Shown one piece after another: positions 1 to 11,073 of a DNA stretch of 64,000 nucleotides. Location: the NCBI RefSeq assembly GCF_013426205.1, contig NC_089422.1:5022001-5086000 (forward strand), given 5' to 3'. The position numbers were made by a program, and so were the translations under genes. Below the pieces are notes generated by a model, which had not been told where the DNA came from, searched no databases, and saw only the letters and a program-made list of their open reading frames with translations. This DNA is from Metarhizium brunneum. Its lineage: Eukaryota; Ascomycota; Sordariomycetes; Hypocreales; Clavicipitaceae. Position 1 is the stretch's first letter. Each line of letters starts with the position of its first letter.

Positions 1-3000
1 TTTGACCATTGGCAGGTCCGATGCAACAGGTTCAGATTCCGTACTTGTTCCGATGGTCAAACTCTCATCGGGAAGCCCTTGAGCCATGAACATCTTCATT
101 TCTTGGCCCAAAACTCCTCGGAACTTTCGAATCAGCCGGAACAGCTTCTGGTGAGATTTGCGGGCACTCTCCCGAAGCGCATTGATATTGGTATCTTTCC
201 AGCTTGCCATGAGGAGAACATCTTTCATCTTCCTCTCGATTGGGATTCGGCCTTTCTGGATGGCTTCCTCGGCCGTCTTTTCATAGCGCGTGTAATACTG
301 CACAAAATTGTCCACCGCTACGCAAATGGCATCTAAAGCAGGATAATCTTGCGCCAACATGTTGAGGTGGCTCAATAATTGACGCAGCAGGGCAACGCGA
401 GTTTGAAACTGGCCAACAATGGAGCTTGAAAAGTACAATTCCAGATTCTCGACCAACGACTTGGCATAGGCTTGCATTTCAGAGCGCGAGTCTACCATGG
501 TGAGCGGAACTGCAACTACGACTTGGTAAGCGACGAACCACCAAGAATAAGCGTCATCTTGGCATTTCTTCTGCTCCATGTCGAAGAGGTTCGCCCATGT
601 TGAAAGCTCGAGACGTCGCCATCGAATGACAGTGTCGGTAAGCAAGTTGTGAAGAGAAAGGACCGCATATGTTTTGCTAGCCCATCCGCCAAACTGCCAT
701 TCGTAAACGTGAGCATGCAGCTGTTCGACCTTTGGCAGAAGCTTGGCCAACGGCTCCCCATGGACTTGTTCCAAGAGCTTGTCGCAAGATTGGATCACAT
801 CAGTCAAAGGCTGCATGTGGCCAATTTCATCTACAAGCTGTAGCTCGCGGAAGCGGGCCTTGATCTGGTGGGCCAAAGAAACAAGCTGCCGTGCTTCAGC
901 CAAGTTGGCATCGGTGTAGAAGTTGTACGTCTTCGTAGAAGATGAGGATTGCAGCTCTTCCATCTTCTCGCCTAGAAGAAGCAGTGTGCTTGCCAACATC
1001 TTTGAGTTGATACTGCGATCGATAGTTGCGTAGTCTTGCAGCTCACCAACGACGCGCTGACCGGCAGCCATGCACGATTCTCGGAGTGCATCTTGAGGGT
1101 CTTGTTGCTCAAAAAAGATTCTGCGATGCGAATCCGCCACCTTCAACGATGTATCTCGAACTTGGTCTGGCTTAATATCCTTGCGAGCGGTGGAATCTTC
1201 GTCATCAAAGGTGGGAAATAGCTCGTTGAACTCCATCGCATCGAATTCCTCTTCATCTTCGAGGGTGCCCCTGAAGCGATACATGCTAGTTCGTGCTGCC
1301 TCAGCTTTCCTGTCAGCATCGAGTTTTTTGTTCCAGTCATCGTAGAAGCTGTGAAAGCATTCAAACACAGCCTCTCGGTCGGCCGAGGAGAGACCCTGGA
1401 GACCACCGACCGCCACATTTGCGCTCATGAGACTTAGGAATTCAAATGATTTGGTCCCTACGCGGCGGAGCGAGACATCCTGTGTCTTGAGGCCAAAAAA
1501 TGGCGTGGATTCTACGAGTCGCAAAGTAGATGGCTCTAGATTCGCTGCCTTGGAAGTGTCACAGAGCGAGAGACCAACTAAAAGACAACGAAGAATGTTG
1601 ACAGTAGGTCGTCCCATATCTTGATATGCTTCAAATCGGGAAGAAATGCGATCTACCAATCGAGAAATATTTTCCCGAATTAGATGTAGGGCACCCGCAA
1701 CCCCGTTGTCTGAGTCCGAGTTGAGGTCCTTCATAACGCCAGATAGACTGGAGCTGGTGATTGTCTTTAGGATATTTGAGAATTCAGCATGAAGTTGGTG
1801 GAGCTCAGATCTCTCAGGGCGGAAGACAGGCTGAATTTCCTTTGGTGCTGGACCAAGCTTATCAAGCTGTTGATGGATCAGTTGAATCCTGGCGCTTGTT
1901 TCTTGTCCCGTGAAGCTGGTTTGAAAGGCCTTCAATGCGGCTAGCTTTCCCTGCAATGAAGCCTCAAGCTGTTCAAAGAACTTGAGTTCCACTTTCGGCT
2001 GAAGCTGGGGATCGAAGATGCGGTCGGGAACGTAGAGCTTGACTAAACCAATGCTGAATTGAAGCCATGCAAGAGCCGAAAAATAGGCGGCTTTATTTGG
2101 ATTGGCTTTCGAGGCAATAATCCCCACAACTGAAGGAATGAAATGATCCGTAGTGGTTTGTCGAAGATGTACAGAGTCAATATCTTGAAGGAGATCGTTA
2201 AAAGCGGTACTGGAACCGAGTCCATTCACAGCAAGCGCGGAAATTGAGCTGATATTGGCCTCAGCCTCCGAGAATATAGCACCCAGAGTATTCTGCAGTG
2301 AAGAGTCATGGGCTTCAAAGGTGTCCAACATCAATTTCCGAAGCAGATCGTTGAGGTTTACAAGAGGATCTGCTGAAATTTCTGGACTTAATCCAGTTAA
2401 ATGCTTCCCAACAACGGGAAGTTCTGTTTCCAGAAGAGCCAAAGAGCTCAGATTGACATTTCGCAAGCCATGAAGTTTCTTCCACAAAGATGTAGTCAGT
2501 TTGCCGTCCCAAGAAAAGATGCCCTGGTGAGCCAGGTAAGAAAGAGACTGTAGATTGAACGCTCTATCAGAAGCGCTAGCAAGCGTCATAATGGCCTTGG
2601 TAGGGAGGTTTGACAAAATGACTAATTGGTTATCGAGCTCGGGAGTTAACGAGTCACTGGCCAACGATCGAAGTATGGACAACTGCCTCAGGTTCTCAAA
2701 ATCACTAGCAAAAAAGGGTACCGTCTCTTGAGCTTCTTGTCCAATGCGGGTTTCGAGGTCTTGAATTGCCGTAGTCAAATCTGCCACAAGTTGTTCGGTG
2801 GGAACAGAGTCATCTCTGACTATCTTGTAAGTCGTTGCCAGAGTTTGCTGAGCTTTGGACAAGTCGAAAATGCAAGCAGATGCCTTCCACCGAAGGGCAT
2901 CAAATCTCGAGGCTAGTTGGTCGACTTCAACTGAGCGATCGAAAACAGCCTTGTTCGCAATGGGAATGGGTCTGAACGCATTCCACAGGACCTCCATGCT

Positions 3001-6000
3001 CAAACCAGTGGACAGTTGGAAGCCAGAGTTGAAGTCACTCCGCAACTGGCCAAGGGCCTGGGATAGGAATGTAGAGTCAGTTTCCCCCGTCATCATCTGG
3101 CTAAATTCATCAAGCTTTCTTAGACCAAGGCCAATATGGGCCTGGAAGTAGGCCTCATCAAACTCATGGCTCGAAGACAGGCATATTGTCAACTCAAGAT
3201 AAAGCCCAAGGATCTCAAGAAGGTGACGTCTTGCGAGGAAATTTTCGGTTGAGTTTACTTCCTGATCCAGGTATCTCTCAATAGAGACCATTATCGACGA
3301 GAGGAATCCTGCAAGCTTAACGGTTGAGTCTTTAGATACAGCAGCAACCCGATCGCTGATGAGAGATCGTTGTAAGCGACTCAAGGAGCCTAGTTTCGCA
3401 GACTGAGCTTGGCTGTGGTGTTTCTTGATGATTTGACGGATACAATGCAGGCGGCGAGAGGTCTCATAACACGTTCCCATCCAGTGCGCTGATGTTTCGT
3501 TCTCAAGCAACTTGATCGCAATTTGATTATTCAATGGATGAATAGGCAGCGCCTGGGGAAAGTCTGCGATAGTATCGGACGAAAGTGTTGCGTAGAGTTG
3601 CATTATATTGCGCAAGATATGAGACCCTTGAGTTGTCTTAAGAAACTCGAGCAAATCAGTGAAGACAGAGCGTAAAGTCTCGTCAGTGGTGCCTCGATTC
3701 ACAAATCGACCAAGAAGTGCCCCGTCACCCAGGGACAGGTTGTCAACGGCGACTTGGAATGTGTCTATCGAAATATCGCCAGCAGAGGCGTTTGATGGCA
3801 GCCTTGATTCATGATATCGCTGAAGTCCGCTTTCGATGGCGGAAACTTTGTCCAGGCACGGCACCGATTCTGGTGGAGGAGAATTAATATGGATCTCGAT
3901 AGCCCGGTTTCTCATGGCACGCGAGAGCTCGCCGTACTTAGGATCCATCGTAAGGAAGATCCTGAAATCTCGATGGGGCCTGATGATTCTTGGTTTTCCA
4001 TCTGAGTCACAATGCTCATTGATGCTCAGAAATCCATTAGGCTCCAGGAGAGAGTTGAGTCGGTCCAGAACAGAGGCGTTGCACATGTTGGCATTATCCA
4101 AAACAAGCCACTGGCCAGTAACCAAAGCCTTTATAATAACACCATCTAGCCACTCGAATCGCGGGTTCGCAAGAACCAAGGGACCTTCCAATAATTGCTT
4201 CATCCTAGTGAGGGCTACCCCCACCTCGGTATCGGATGATACTTGTTCGAGCAAGGATTTCATCGAGATCAGGATGGCAGTAAGGCTTTCATGGTCACCA
4301 TTGTGTCTGTCAAGAAGATGTAATAAATGTAAAACTTCTCCGGGGGCGGCTGATGGGACGAGGGTCATGACGGAATCTTGAAGGTATTCGCGAAGATCAG
4401 CCAGGGCTGCATTGACTTCCCTGAGAGGATCAGCTTGCTCAAAACCACCAACAAGGTCCATGGTGTCGATATCTGCGTTCATTGGGAACACCACGAGCTG
4501 TTTACCAGATAGAGCAGCAACATAGCTCAACAACGATGACTTGCCATAACCTGAAGGGCCCCCCAAGATGCATGGAATGTTTTGTTTCACACAAATCATG
4601 ATAGACTCCAGTTCAGCAAGCCGAGGAACGATATTGATGTTGGGCAAGCCCTCGGGTTGTACATTCAAGTTCCTGGGTAATACGGCAAAACCAATTTGAC
4701 CGAACTGTGAGTTCAAGTTATGAACGTGATCGTGGGCTCGTGGTTCCCATCCAATGACACGTGCAAATAACTTGTCAACCTCTGCCCTATCTCTCGATGT
4801 GCGGAATCGTTGCCTAACAACGATGTCAAGGAAATCGTCCATCTGGGCAGTCTTGAGAAAGGGGTCGGAGGACCTCAAAAGGTGTAGCCATCGTAGGGCG
4901 TCTCGAAGATTGAATTCCCAAGGGCCCCCTTGAGAGCCAAAGGTTTTTTCGACCACAATCTGGTGTTCGAGCCTGGACACAAACTCAATTAAATGAGCTA
5001 TAACTTCTTCACTAAGCTGAGGGAAGTTGTGGGAGGCAATGAGTTTCAGGTCCTCGTCTTTAAAGACATCCGCATAGACGACGATAAAACGATTCACAAA
5101 AGAGCTTGGCAGACCTTTGCGACCACCTCCTTGGTGGTGAGGGTTCTGAGCTGCGAACAACCGGAAATCGGGGTGCCTCTTGAAAACCTGGTCAAGCTCG
5201 GAGATGTACACCTCGCCACGATGATCGAGACATGCGTTTAAGCCTTCTAAAACAGACTGTGATGCAAGATTCATCTCATCTAGAAGGACCCATTCGCCCT
5301 TTTGCATTGCTTGGAGAAAAGGAGCGTCTCGCCACGCGAAATTTCCAGCTTCTTCGCCCTCGATAGGGACATCGGTACCGAAAAGATCCATCAAGTCAGT
5401 CTGGTCAGACAAGTTGATTCTTGTCAGTGGTCGGCCACACGCCTGGGACAATGCGGCAACCAGCGTTGTTTTGCCTACACCAGGACTGCCTTCGAGTAAT
5501 ATTGGCTTTCTCATCTGCAGTGCTCGAACGACTCTCATTGCATTGAGTCTCGTTGTAGGGGCATGGAATGCGAAAGTAGGGTCTGCAGAGCCCGTTGGAT
5601 CACGCGATATGCTGAAGTCACCAATGGACAGAAGAGTATCAGTTATTGAAAGCATCGGCTCCGTCGGGTAGATTTTTGATACGTCCTGGCCGATGAGTTC
5701 ACCCAACTTGTTCAGACACTCCTGTCTTTGGGCATTGACAGTTTTCAGATCAGTGGCTAAAATGGCTGAAGGGTTGGCACCGATACTGTCGACGAAGATG
5801 GCTGAGGCACCGTGGACGAACGAGATGACGGGATCGTCGGCCTTGAAGCTGTTGATGAATTGAACCCAAACCAAAATTTCTCGAACGGAGAACGCGCTCG
5901 TCGCCATGGACCGGAATTTCCTGGCGAACCAGGACGCGAAGTCAACCATGGCATCAACCAAATGCTTAGATCCATCTACAAGCTTGGTCTTGACAATATC

Positions 6001-9000
6001 ATATATATCTTCGCTTTCGGACAAAGGGGGTACCCAGATTTCCGTGAATCGATTTCGTAGGGCAGGCGAAAGCTCTTTCTTGCCAAAGTCACCCCCAGGG
6101 TTCATTGTAGCAAAGAATTGAAATCCATCAGCACCCACAACGAAAGAATTATCAATACCTTTCTCTGCCAGAAGCAACGTTCTCTGGGGCTCAAGAACAG
6201 AATTGAGTCTTTCCAGCACGGAATCGTCCGCCAGCGAGATTTCGTCTAATAAGAAGAAGTGGCCATTTCTCATGGCCTCGACCAATGCGCCGTCAGACCA
6301 CTCAAACAGTGCCTTTGACCTGCTCTCATTTCCTGCCAGTCGGTCCCGAATAGACTGGGGCACTGTGTCCTTGACTGTTTGGGGGAGGGCTTTGTACTGT
6401 TCCACATTTTCTTCCACAGACGTTGGAATTTCCATGCCTAGAGATTCAAAAACTACCTTCAAATCTGTGCGTATGGCCTCAAGAATGGCGCCACGGTTGC
6501 GGACAGGTCTTTGAGACCCAATAAGATCTCCTGTTTCCGTATTTTGATGAGCATTCACAATGTGCAGTTCTTGGTTGAGGGCTTCTGCGAGCAGTTGAAC
6601 GACTGTAGTCTTGCCACAACCCGTCTCTCCAACCAGTAGAACAGGCTCATTATTTCGAATAGCTCGAGAAACTAGAACGTACAATCTCCGCATCGCATGA
6701 GTCCAAACCACGCCTTGAGCATTTGCTTTCTGGGTCAAATTCTTCAGCTCAGGGGCTTTTGAGGCAGAGTACAATTCTTGGGGGTCCAATTTGACCTTGA
6801 AGACCTTCTCGATAACTTCCTTGACAGCGATACGTTCCTCGTCGTTGCGGACTCTTTCTGCGAGGAGCATAAAACCGTGCGCAGCAATGTCCTCTCTTGT
6901 ATCGGCCTCTCTGAGTGCCCACCGGAATAAGTCTCGCAAAGTTGCGAAACTATCCTTCTGCTCAAAAAGCCTGCTTGTTTGCCGAAGCCGAGAAAGCTCC
7001 TTGTATACCGTCACAATGCGTCGACAGTCAGGTGGCGAGGTGTTTCGGCTCCGCTGTTGGAGGATGTACTCAAGTTCATCCTCAGGAATATCATCAAAAT
7101 GAAGTTCCAGAAATCTGTTCCTGAAGGCTCGAGAAAGAACTTTTCTACCTCCATACAGGCCAGGAGGGTTCTGGGTCGCAAACAGAATGAAATTTTCGTG
7201 AGGCTTGACGATTTCTTGCGTTTCAGGGATCAGAAGCTCGCGATTGTCGTCCAGGAGTCGGTTTAGAGCCTCCAGTACATCGGTAGGTGCCAAGTTCAGT
7301 TCATCAAGCACGATCCAATGACCCTGTCTCATAGCTTGAACAAGCAACCCCTCTTGAAAGCGTAGTTTTCCATCAGGGCCTGATACGTAGGTCCCTAAAT
7401 ACTCCTGAAGATCTGTGTGCTCGTGATTATTGATGCGAACGAACTTGTTACCAGTGAAATTGGCCAGATATTCGATCATGCTGGTTTTGCCCGCGGATGT
7501 TGGGCCTTGAATGAGAATAGGGAATCGTCTTGTCGAGGTTGCTCGGACCAAGTTTAGAAGGTTTCGTTCAACGTAGGGGGTAATGATGTAGTCATCTCGT
7601 TCAATTGGAGTCTGGTCGCCTTGAAACAACCAGTAATGACGATCATGGTTTCTGTTCTGAAACTTGACGTATTGACGACCATCATTTGGGTGCTTGGGGG
7701 GCTGTGATAATAATGACTGTGGATTGCCATGCTTGTCCAGAAGGTGGTGATAGATTAGTGGCAACAACATTTTCTCAGAGTCTCTGTCCAACAAAGTCAG
7801 GAAGCCCATAGAAAAGCCTTCGTACAGTGCACGGCGAACACCGTAAAGCGGCGCAATGTTACTAACATAGCTCAAGACTCTGGTCAATGTTCGCAGACTG
7901 AAGTGAGGAACTTCATTTGCGCCGTCAACCAGTCGCCTTTCCTCCGCCATACGCTTGGTGTTCAAGTACAGCCGTGCAATATCATCCGCAGCTTGGTCAC
8001 TCTTTGTGCTTGTATTGCCCATATAAGTCCTAATGATGGTGAGAAGGTCCTTGAGGTCTGTATCGGGGCTTTTGACATAGAGCTCGGTAAAGCGTGAGCG
8101 AATACCAATGGGTAGGTCACGTTTTCCGACATCTGTTGCAGGATTCATGGCACCGAATATACGAAAATCGGGATGTGCCACAATTTTCTCGATTTCTCCC
8201 GTTTCTGAGAGTAGAATCGAAGGCCGCTCATTGGGGCCGGTTAGGAGATCTGCAATACTTTCCAAGGTATCAGGAGACGCAAGGTTGATTTCGTCTAGAA
8301 GCACCCAGTCGCCATTGCGAACGGCTTTGACGAGGTTGCCTTCCACAAAGCTGAAGGCGAAAGCCCCCGCTCCTCCGGATATCTGGACATCAAATTGTTC
8401 CAAATTCCTTGAAAAGGAGTCCCATCGTGGTCGCAGCTCTTGGAGCGTTTGCAGCTTCGACAGCGTCTTCCGACGCTTTGCGGGCTGTGCATCGCCATCT
8501 CGAGCTTCTGCCTGGTCTCCTTGGCTGCGTTCGAGTTCAGTCACAATTTTGGTGAACATTTTTGGCGCCTCTCTCCAGAGCTTGGACAGTTTTGACCACT
8601 GTGACTTGGCGAAGCATTTGCCAACTTGCTCCAAGTACTTCTGGTTCTTGGATGCAGATATTCCCGTGGCAGCAAACAAATCTTCAAATTCCTCCTTTAG
8701 GGGCACCGCAAGACTACGCACATTGACCGGCTTAAATCCGCCAAGCAGGTCGCCAACCTCGCTCTGTTGCGATAGATTCACCGCAATGAGCTTATGACCT
8801 AATGAATCGGCCAGTTGCTGGACAACAGTGGTCTTGCCTATACCTGTTTCACCAACCAACAGTACAGGTTCTTCGAGCTTGACTGCCACCGCAATTTGTT
8901 CCAACAGCCTTTTGGCGTGAGCTGTGCTTGCAAATGGACGTTTTGACTTTTGCAATCTAGAGTGTAGTCTCTTCTTTCGTAGCTGAGCCCGTCCGATACA

Positions 9001-10776
9001 AAATGCACGGTCATTTTCTTCCAAAGGGGGTATATTGGCAGACAAATAGTGGTCTGCCCAATCTTTGGACATGTGCATTTCCTCCGCAATTGCATAAGTC
9101 AAGACTCTACCCAGTTCAACATCGGGACAGCTGCCAACGAAGCAGTCTAATGCCTCCATGAACATCCAGTCTCTTGTCGTTTCGCTAATAGGCTCATCCC
9201 CATTTGTAGAACCTGCAGTGAGCAAGCACTCCTTTAATCTGCGGCACCACTTCAAAAGGTCACGGAGATTAACTTGACGGTCCATCACACTCCGTCCGCG
9301 AGACATGAGGCTGACATTACTACCCAGTTGAGCTAATCGTCCATGAACGGCGAGAATTCCCGGTACAAACTTGCGCAGTATAGGATAGGTTTGTAGGACA
9401 ACTTCTTCCAGCTCTGACTGAGTAAGGGGATCCGTGTAAAGGGTTTGCCAAAACCGCATACCAACCAGGGACGGTAAATTCTCTCGGCCGTTCAGTCCTC
9501 GTGATGTTCGAACAGTAGCAAAGAGTCGAAAGCTACTGGCAGCCTTGATTCGTTCTCCACGGCTTGGAATGAGCAACTCTTTACGCTCAATTAGAGGAAG
9601 GAGAGTGCTAAGCACTTCTGTTGGCGCCCTATCGAGATCCTCAACCAGGACCCATCGGCCTTCCCTGACTGCAGTCGTCAAAACACCTGGCCGCCACTGA
9701 AAGCTCCCTGGTTTACTGTCCGTTGCATATAATCCCACTAACATCTTCGCGTCTGTTTGATCGTTCAAGTGGAGTGTGACCATGTTGGAGTACATGCCGA
9801 GCTGCGTGGCGATTTCGTGTATGAGTGATGTCTTGCCTACCCCAGCCATTCCATAGAGCATAATTGGATCCGAATCTCGTAATAAGGTTGCTAAACGTTC
9901 GAGATTTCTGGTAGTAGTGTTCGTCATGACGAGTGAAGAAGGATCACCAACAGGGCCATGCGGTCGAGGGAGCAAGACGTTTCCATATGAGACAACGTAC
10001 GGTGTAAGCGTCTGCAAACATTCTTTTTCCTCACAAGTATCTTCTTCACACTTGAGTAGAGCTTGTAGATCAAGCACCCGTTGCGCTCGGTTCTGCTCAT
10101 ACAGCGAGAGAAACCCAAAATCCACCAAGGCGCCATCCAGGCTTCCGGTCACAGCCTCTTCCTTTCCAACATGCTCATGAATCAGAGCCTCGAGCTTGAA
10201 ATCTGACGCGTGTAGCAATAAGCAGAATACCCGAATGGCAAGGTATCTGACTGGTAGGCTCTCATGCTGGAACAGAGCTTGCATGCATGAAGCTGATGCA
10301 AGAGGGCTATACGTCCTGAAATCAAAATTCAAAAGTCTCCATGCCGTAATCAGACTTTCCAAAAGGCTTTGCCCATCTAACCTTGACAATGAAGACTGGT
10401 CAAATTTGGGTAGTAACAGTTGCAGGGATGAAGGCTGCGTCGTGATGGAAGAAATGTCGTCGGTGCATCGAAGAAAAGAAGCCAGATATGGCGCAAATGG
10501 TAATAACCTCGCAAAAGATGCTGCAGTCCTTATATGAAGTGACTCATTTGTGGCGTTGAGAATCCAACGTGCACATATATCGGGAAAGACATTTTCAAAA
10601 TGCACAAAGACTTGCTCTGTAAGTGGCGGGCACAGCGCCGCCTGTGTTACTGCGTCCAAGAGTTTTGTCGTTGATTGCTGCCGGATAATGTCAAGTAATT
10701 CCGGAGGCAGATGATGCAATACGGTCGCATCAGCTAGAAGCGACCGCCTCTGCCGTGAGACGTCAATCATTGCCAT
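1..10776 (-). CDS. MDN1: Midasin (Mdn1/Rea1), dynein-like AAA+ ATPase of 60S ribosome assembly; partial
   Basis: Midasin removes assembly factors from pre-60S ribosomal particles in the nucleolus and nucleoplasm. One open frame runs without intron from ATG 10774-10776 (MAMIDVS) to the left edge, giving 3592 codons. Frame was checked at the start, near 5461, near 2041 and at bases 1-30. Six Walker A motifs are visible in order, with lysines at about residues 314 (GMAGVGKT), 648 (GETGIGKT), 1097 (GPTSAGKT), 1389 (GETGCGKT), 1769 (GSPGVGKT) and 2079 (GPSGYGKS). Walker B is LLDE-like in AAA2, 4 and 5 and VLDE in AAA3, but is VEDLD in AAA1 and VLDNANMC in AAA6, so those two may not hydrolyse ATP. 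The linker follows from about residue 2400. Family members are about 4900 residues, so the acidic region and C-terminal MIDAS domain lie outside the window. It is divergent from the L12 gene across 297 bp. Confidence 0.97.
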   Translation of the reverse strand, partial: MAMIDVSRQRRSLLADATVLHHLPPELLDIIRQQSTTKLLDAVTQAALCPPLTEQVFVHFENVFPDICARWILNATNESLHIRTAASFARLLPFAPYLASFLRCTDDISSITTQPSSLQLLLPKFDQSSLSRLDGQSLLESLITAWRLLNFDFRTYSPLASASCMQALFQHESLPVRYLAIRVFCLLLHASDFKLEALIHEHVGKEEAVTGSLDGALVDFGFLSLYEQNRAQRVLDLQALLKCEEDTCEEKECLQTLTPYVVSYGNVLLPRPHGPVGDPSSLVMTNTTTRNLERLATLLRDSDPIMLYGMAGVGKTSLIHEIATQLGMYSNMVTLHLNDQTDAKMLVGLYATDSKPGSFQWRPGVLTTAVREGRWVLVEDLDRAPTEVLSTLLPLIERKELLIPSRGERIKAASSFRLFATVRTSRGLNGRENLPSLVGMRFWQTLYTDPLTQSELEEVVLQTYPILRKFVPGILAVHGRLAQLGSNVSLMSRGRSVMDRQVNLRDLLKWCRRLKECLLTAGSTNGDEPISETTRDWMFMEALDCFVGSCPDVELGRVLTYAIAEEMHMSKDWADHYLSANIPPLEENDRAFCIGRAQLRKKRLHSRLQKSKRPFASTAHAKRLLEQIAVAVKLEEPVLLVGETGIGKTTVVQQLADSLGHKLIAVNLSQQSEVGDLLGGFKPVNVRSLAVPLKEEFEDLFAATGISASKNQKYLEQVGKCFAKSQWSKLSKLWREAPKMFTKIVTELERSQGDQAEARDGDAQPAKRRKTLSKLQTLQELRPRWDSFSRNLEQFDVQISGGAGAFAFSFVEGNLVKAVRNGDWVLLDEINLASPDTLESIADLLTGPNERPSILLSETGEIEKIVAHPDFRIFGAMNPATDVGKRDLPIGIRSRFTELYVKSPDTDLKDLLTIIRTYMGNTSTKSDQAADDIARLYLNTKRMAEERRLVDGANEVPHFSLRTLTRVLSYVSNIAPLYGVRRALYEGFSMGFLTLLDRDSEKMLLPLIYHHLLDKHGNPQSLLSQPPKHPNDGRQYVKFQNRNHDRHYWLFQGDQTPIERDDYIITPYVERNLLNLVRATSTRRFPILIQGPTSAGKTSMIEYLANFTGNKFVRINNHEHTDLQEYLGTYVSGPDGKLRFQEGLLVQAMRQGHWIVLDELNLAPTDVLEALNRLLDDNRELLIPETQEIVKPHENFILFATQNPPGLYGGRKVLSRAFRNRFLELHFDDIPEDELEYILQQRSRNTSPPDCRRIVTVYKELSRLRQTSRLFEQKDSFATLRDLFRWALREADTREDIAAHGFMLLAERVRNDEERIAVKEVIEKVFKVKLDPQELYSASKAPELKNLTQKANAQGVVWTHAMRRLYVLVSRAIRNNEPVLLVGETGCGKTTVVQLLAEALNQELHIVNAHQNTETGDLIGSQRPVRNRGAILEAIRTDLKVVFESLGMEIPTSVEENVEQYKALPQTVKDTVPQSIRDRLAGNESRSKALFEWSDGALVEAMRNGHFFLLDEISLADDSVLERLNSVLEPQRTLLLAEKGIDNSFVVGADGFQFFATMNPGGDFGKKELSPALRNRFTEIWVPPLSESEDIYDIVKTKLVDGSKHLVDAMVDFASWFARKFRSMATSAFSVREILVWVQFINSFKADDPVISFVHGASAIFVDSIGANPSAILATDLKTVNAQRQECLNKLGELIGQDVSKIYPTEPMLSITDTLLSIGDFSISRDPTGSADPTFAFHAPTTRLNAMRVVRALQMRKPILLEGSPGVGKTTLVAALSQACGRPLTRINLSDQTDLMDLFGTDVPIEGEEAGNFAWRDAPFLQAMQKGEWVLLDEMNLASQSVLEGLNACLDHRGEVYISELDQVFKRHPDFRLFAAQNPHHQGGGRKGLPSSFVNRFIVVYADVFKDEDLKLIASHNFPQLSEEVIAHLIEFVSRLEHQIVVEKTFGSQGGPWEFNLRDALRWLHLLRSSDPFLKTAQMDDFLDIVVRQRFRTSRDRAEVDKLFARVIGWEPRAHDHVHNLNSQFGQIGFAVLPRNLNVQPEGLPNINIVPRLAELESIMICVKQNIPCILGGPSGYGKSSLLSYVAALSGKQLVVFPMNADIDTMDLVGGFEQADPLREVNAALADLREYLQDSVMTLVPSAAPGEVLHLLHLLDRHNGDHESLTAILISMKSLLEQVSSDTEVGVALTRMKQLLEGPLVLANPRFEWLDGVIIKALVTGQWLVLDNANMCNASVLDRLNSLLEPNGFLSINEHCDSDGKPRIIRPHRDFRIFLTMDPKYGELSRAMRNRAIEIHINSPPPESVPCLDKVSAIESGLQRYHESRLPSNASAGDISIDTFQVAVDNLSLGDGALLGRFVNRGTTDETLRSVFTDLLEFLKTTQGSHILRNIMQLYATLSSDTIADFPQALPIHPLNNQIAIKLLENETSAHWMGTCYETSRRLHCIRQIIKKHHSQAQSAKLGSLSRLQRSLISDRVAAVSKDSTVKLAGFLSSIMVSIERYLDQEVNSTENFLARRHLLEILGLYLELTICLSSSHEFDEAYFQAHIGLGLRKLDEFSQMMTGETDSTFLSQALGQLRSDFNSGFQLSTGLSMEVLWNAFRPIPIANKAVFDRSVEVDQLASRFDALRWKASACIFDLSKAQQTLATTYKIVRDDSVPTEQLVADLTTAIQDLETRIGQEAQETVPFFASDFENLRQLSILRSLASDSLTPELDNQLVILSNLPTKAIMTLASASDRAFNLQSLSYLAHQGIFSWDGKLTTSLWKKLHGLRNVNLSSLALLETELPVVGKHLTGLSPEISADPLVNLNDLLRKLMLDTFEAHDSSLQNTLGAIFSEAEANISSISALAVNGLGSSTAFNDLLQDIDSVHLRQTTTDHFIPSVVGIIASKANPNKAAYFSALAWLQFSIGLVKLYVPDRIFDPQLQPKVELKFFEQLEASLQGKLAALKAFQTSFTGQETSARIQLIHQQLDKLGPAPKEIQPVFRPERSELHQLHAEFSNILKTITSSSLSGVMKDLNSDSDNGVAGALHLIRENISRLVDRISSRFEAYQDMGRPTVNILRCLLVGLSLCDTSKAANLEPSTLRLVESTPFFGLKTQDVSLRRVGTKSFEFLSLMSANVAVGGLQGLSSADREAVFECFHSFYDDWNKKLDADRKAEAARTSMYRFRGTLEDEEEFDAMEFNELFPTFDDEDSTARKDIKPDQVRDTSLKVADSHRRIFFEQQDPQDALRESCMAAGQRVVGELQDYATIDRSINSKMLASTLLLLGEKMEELQSSSSTKTYNFYTDANLAEARQLVSLAHQIKARFRELQLVDEIGHMQPLTDVIQSCDKLLEQVHGEPLAKLLPKVEQLHAHVYEWQFGGWASKTYAVLSLHNLLTDTVIRWRRLELSTWANLFDMEQKKCQDDAYSWWFVAYQVVVAVPLTMVDSRSEMQAYAKSLVENLELYFSSSIVGQFQTRVALLRQLLSHLNMLAQDYPALDAICVAVDNFVQYYTRYEKTAEEAIQKGRIPIERKMKDVLLMASWKDTNINALRESARKSHQKLFRLIRKFRGVLGQEMKMFMAQGLPDESLTIGTSTESEPVASDLPMVK

Positions 10777-11073
10777 GATTGCGTCGTTGTTGAACAACTT
10801 TCACTCTTTGAGTGCGCTTGAGCTATCTCCGTCTCGTACATTTGCCAGGCCCAGATACTTTTTTTTTTCTTTGAAAGTGACAGGGGTGCCAGCCCGGGTG
10901 TGATGACACAGGTTTTTCCGGACCAATCAGCGCGGGGGTGGAACCACTTGCGCCAGCAAACTACAGCAGCTCGAAAAACTTCAGGAAGCACTCCTTGATC
11001 GAGAAGCTGCACGCGACCGAAGTATCTCGACTACGAATTCGAGTCATTCAGCCTCCATCACACATCACCAACC
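10777..11073. promoter_or_regulatory. Divergent promoter region between midasin and mitochondrial L12
   Basis: The two start codons face away from each other with 297 bp between them, so both promoters must lie here or overlap the 5' leaders. A CCAATCA box is at 10923-10929, about 145 bp before the L12 ATG; CCAAT is bound by the Hap/CBC complex, which in fungi often controls nuclear genes for mitochondrial proteins. A T-run of about 11 bases lies near 10860. Assignment of the box to L12 is inference. Confidence 0.5.
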
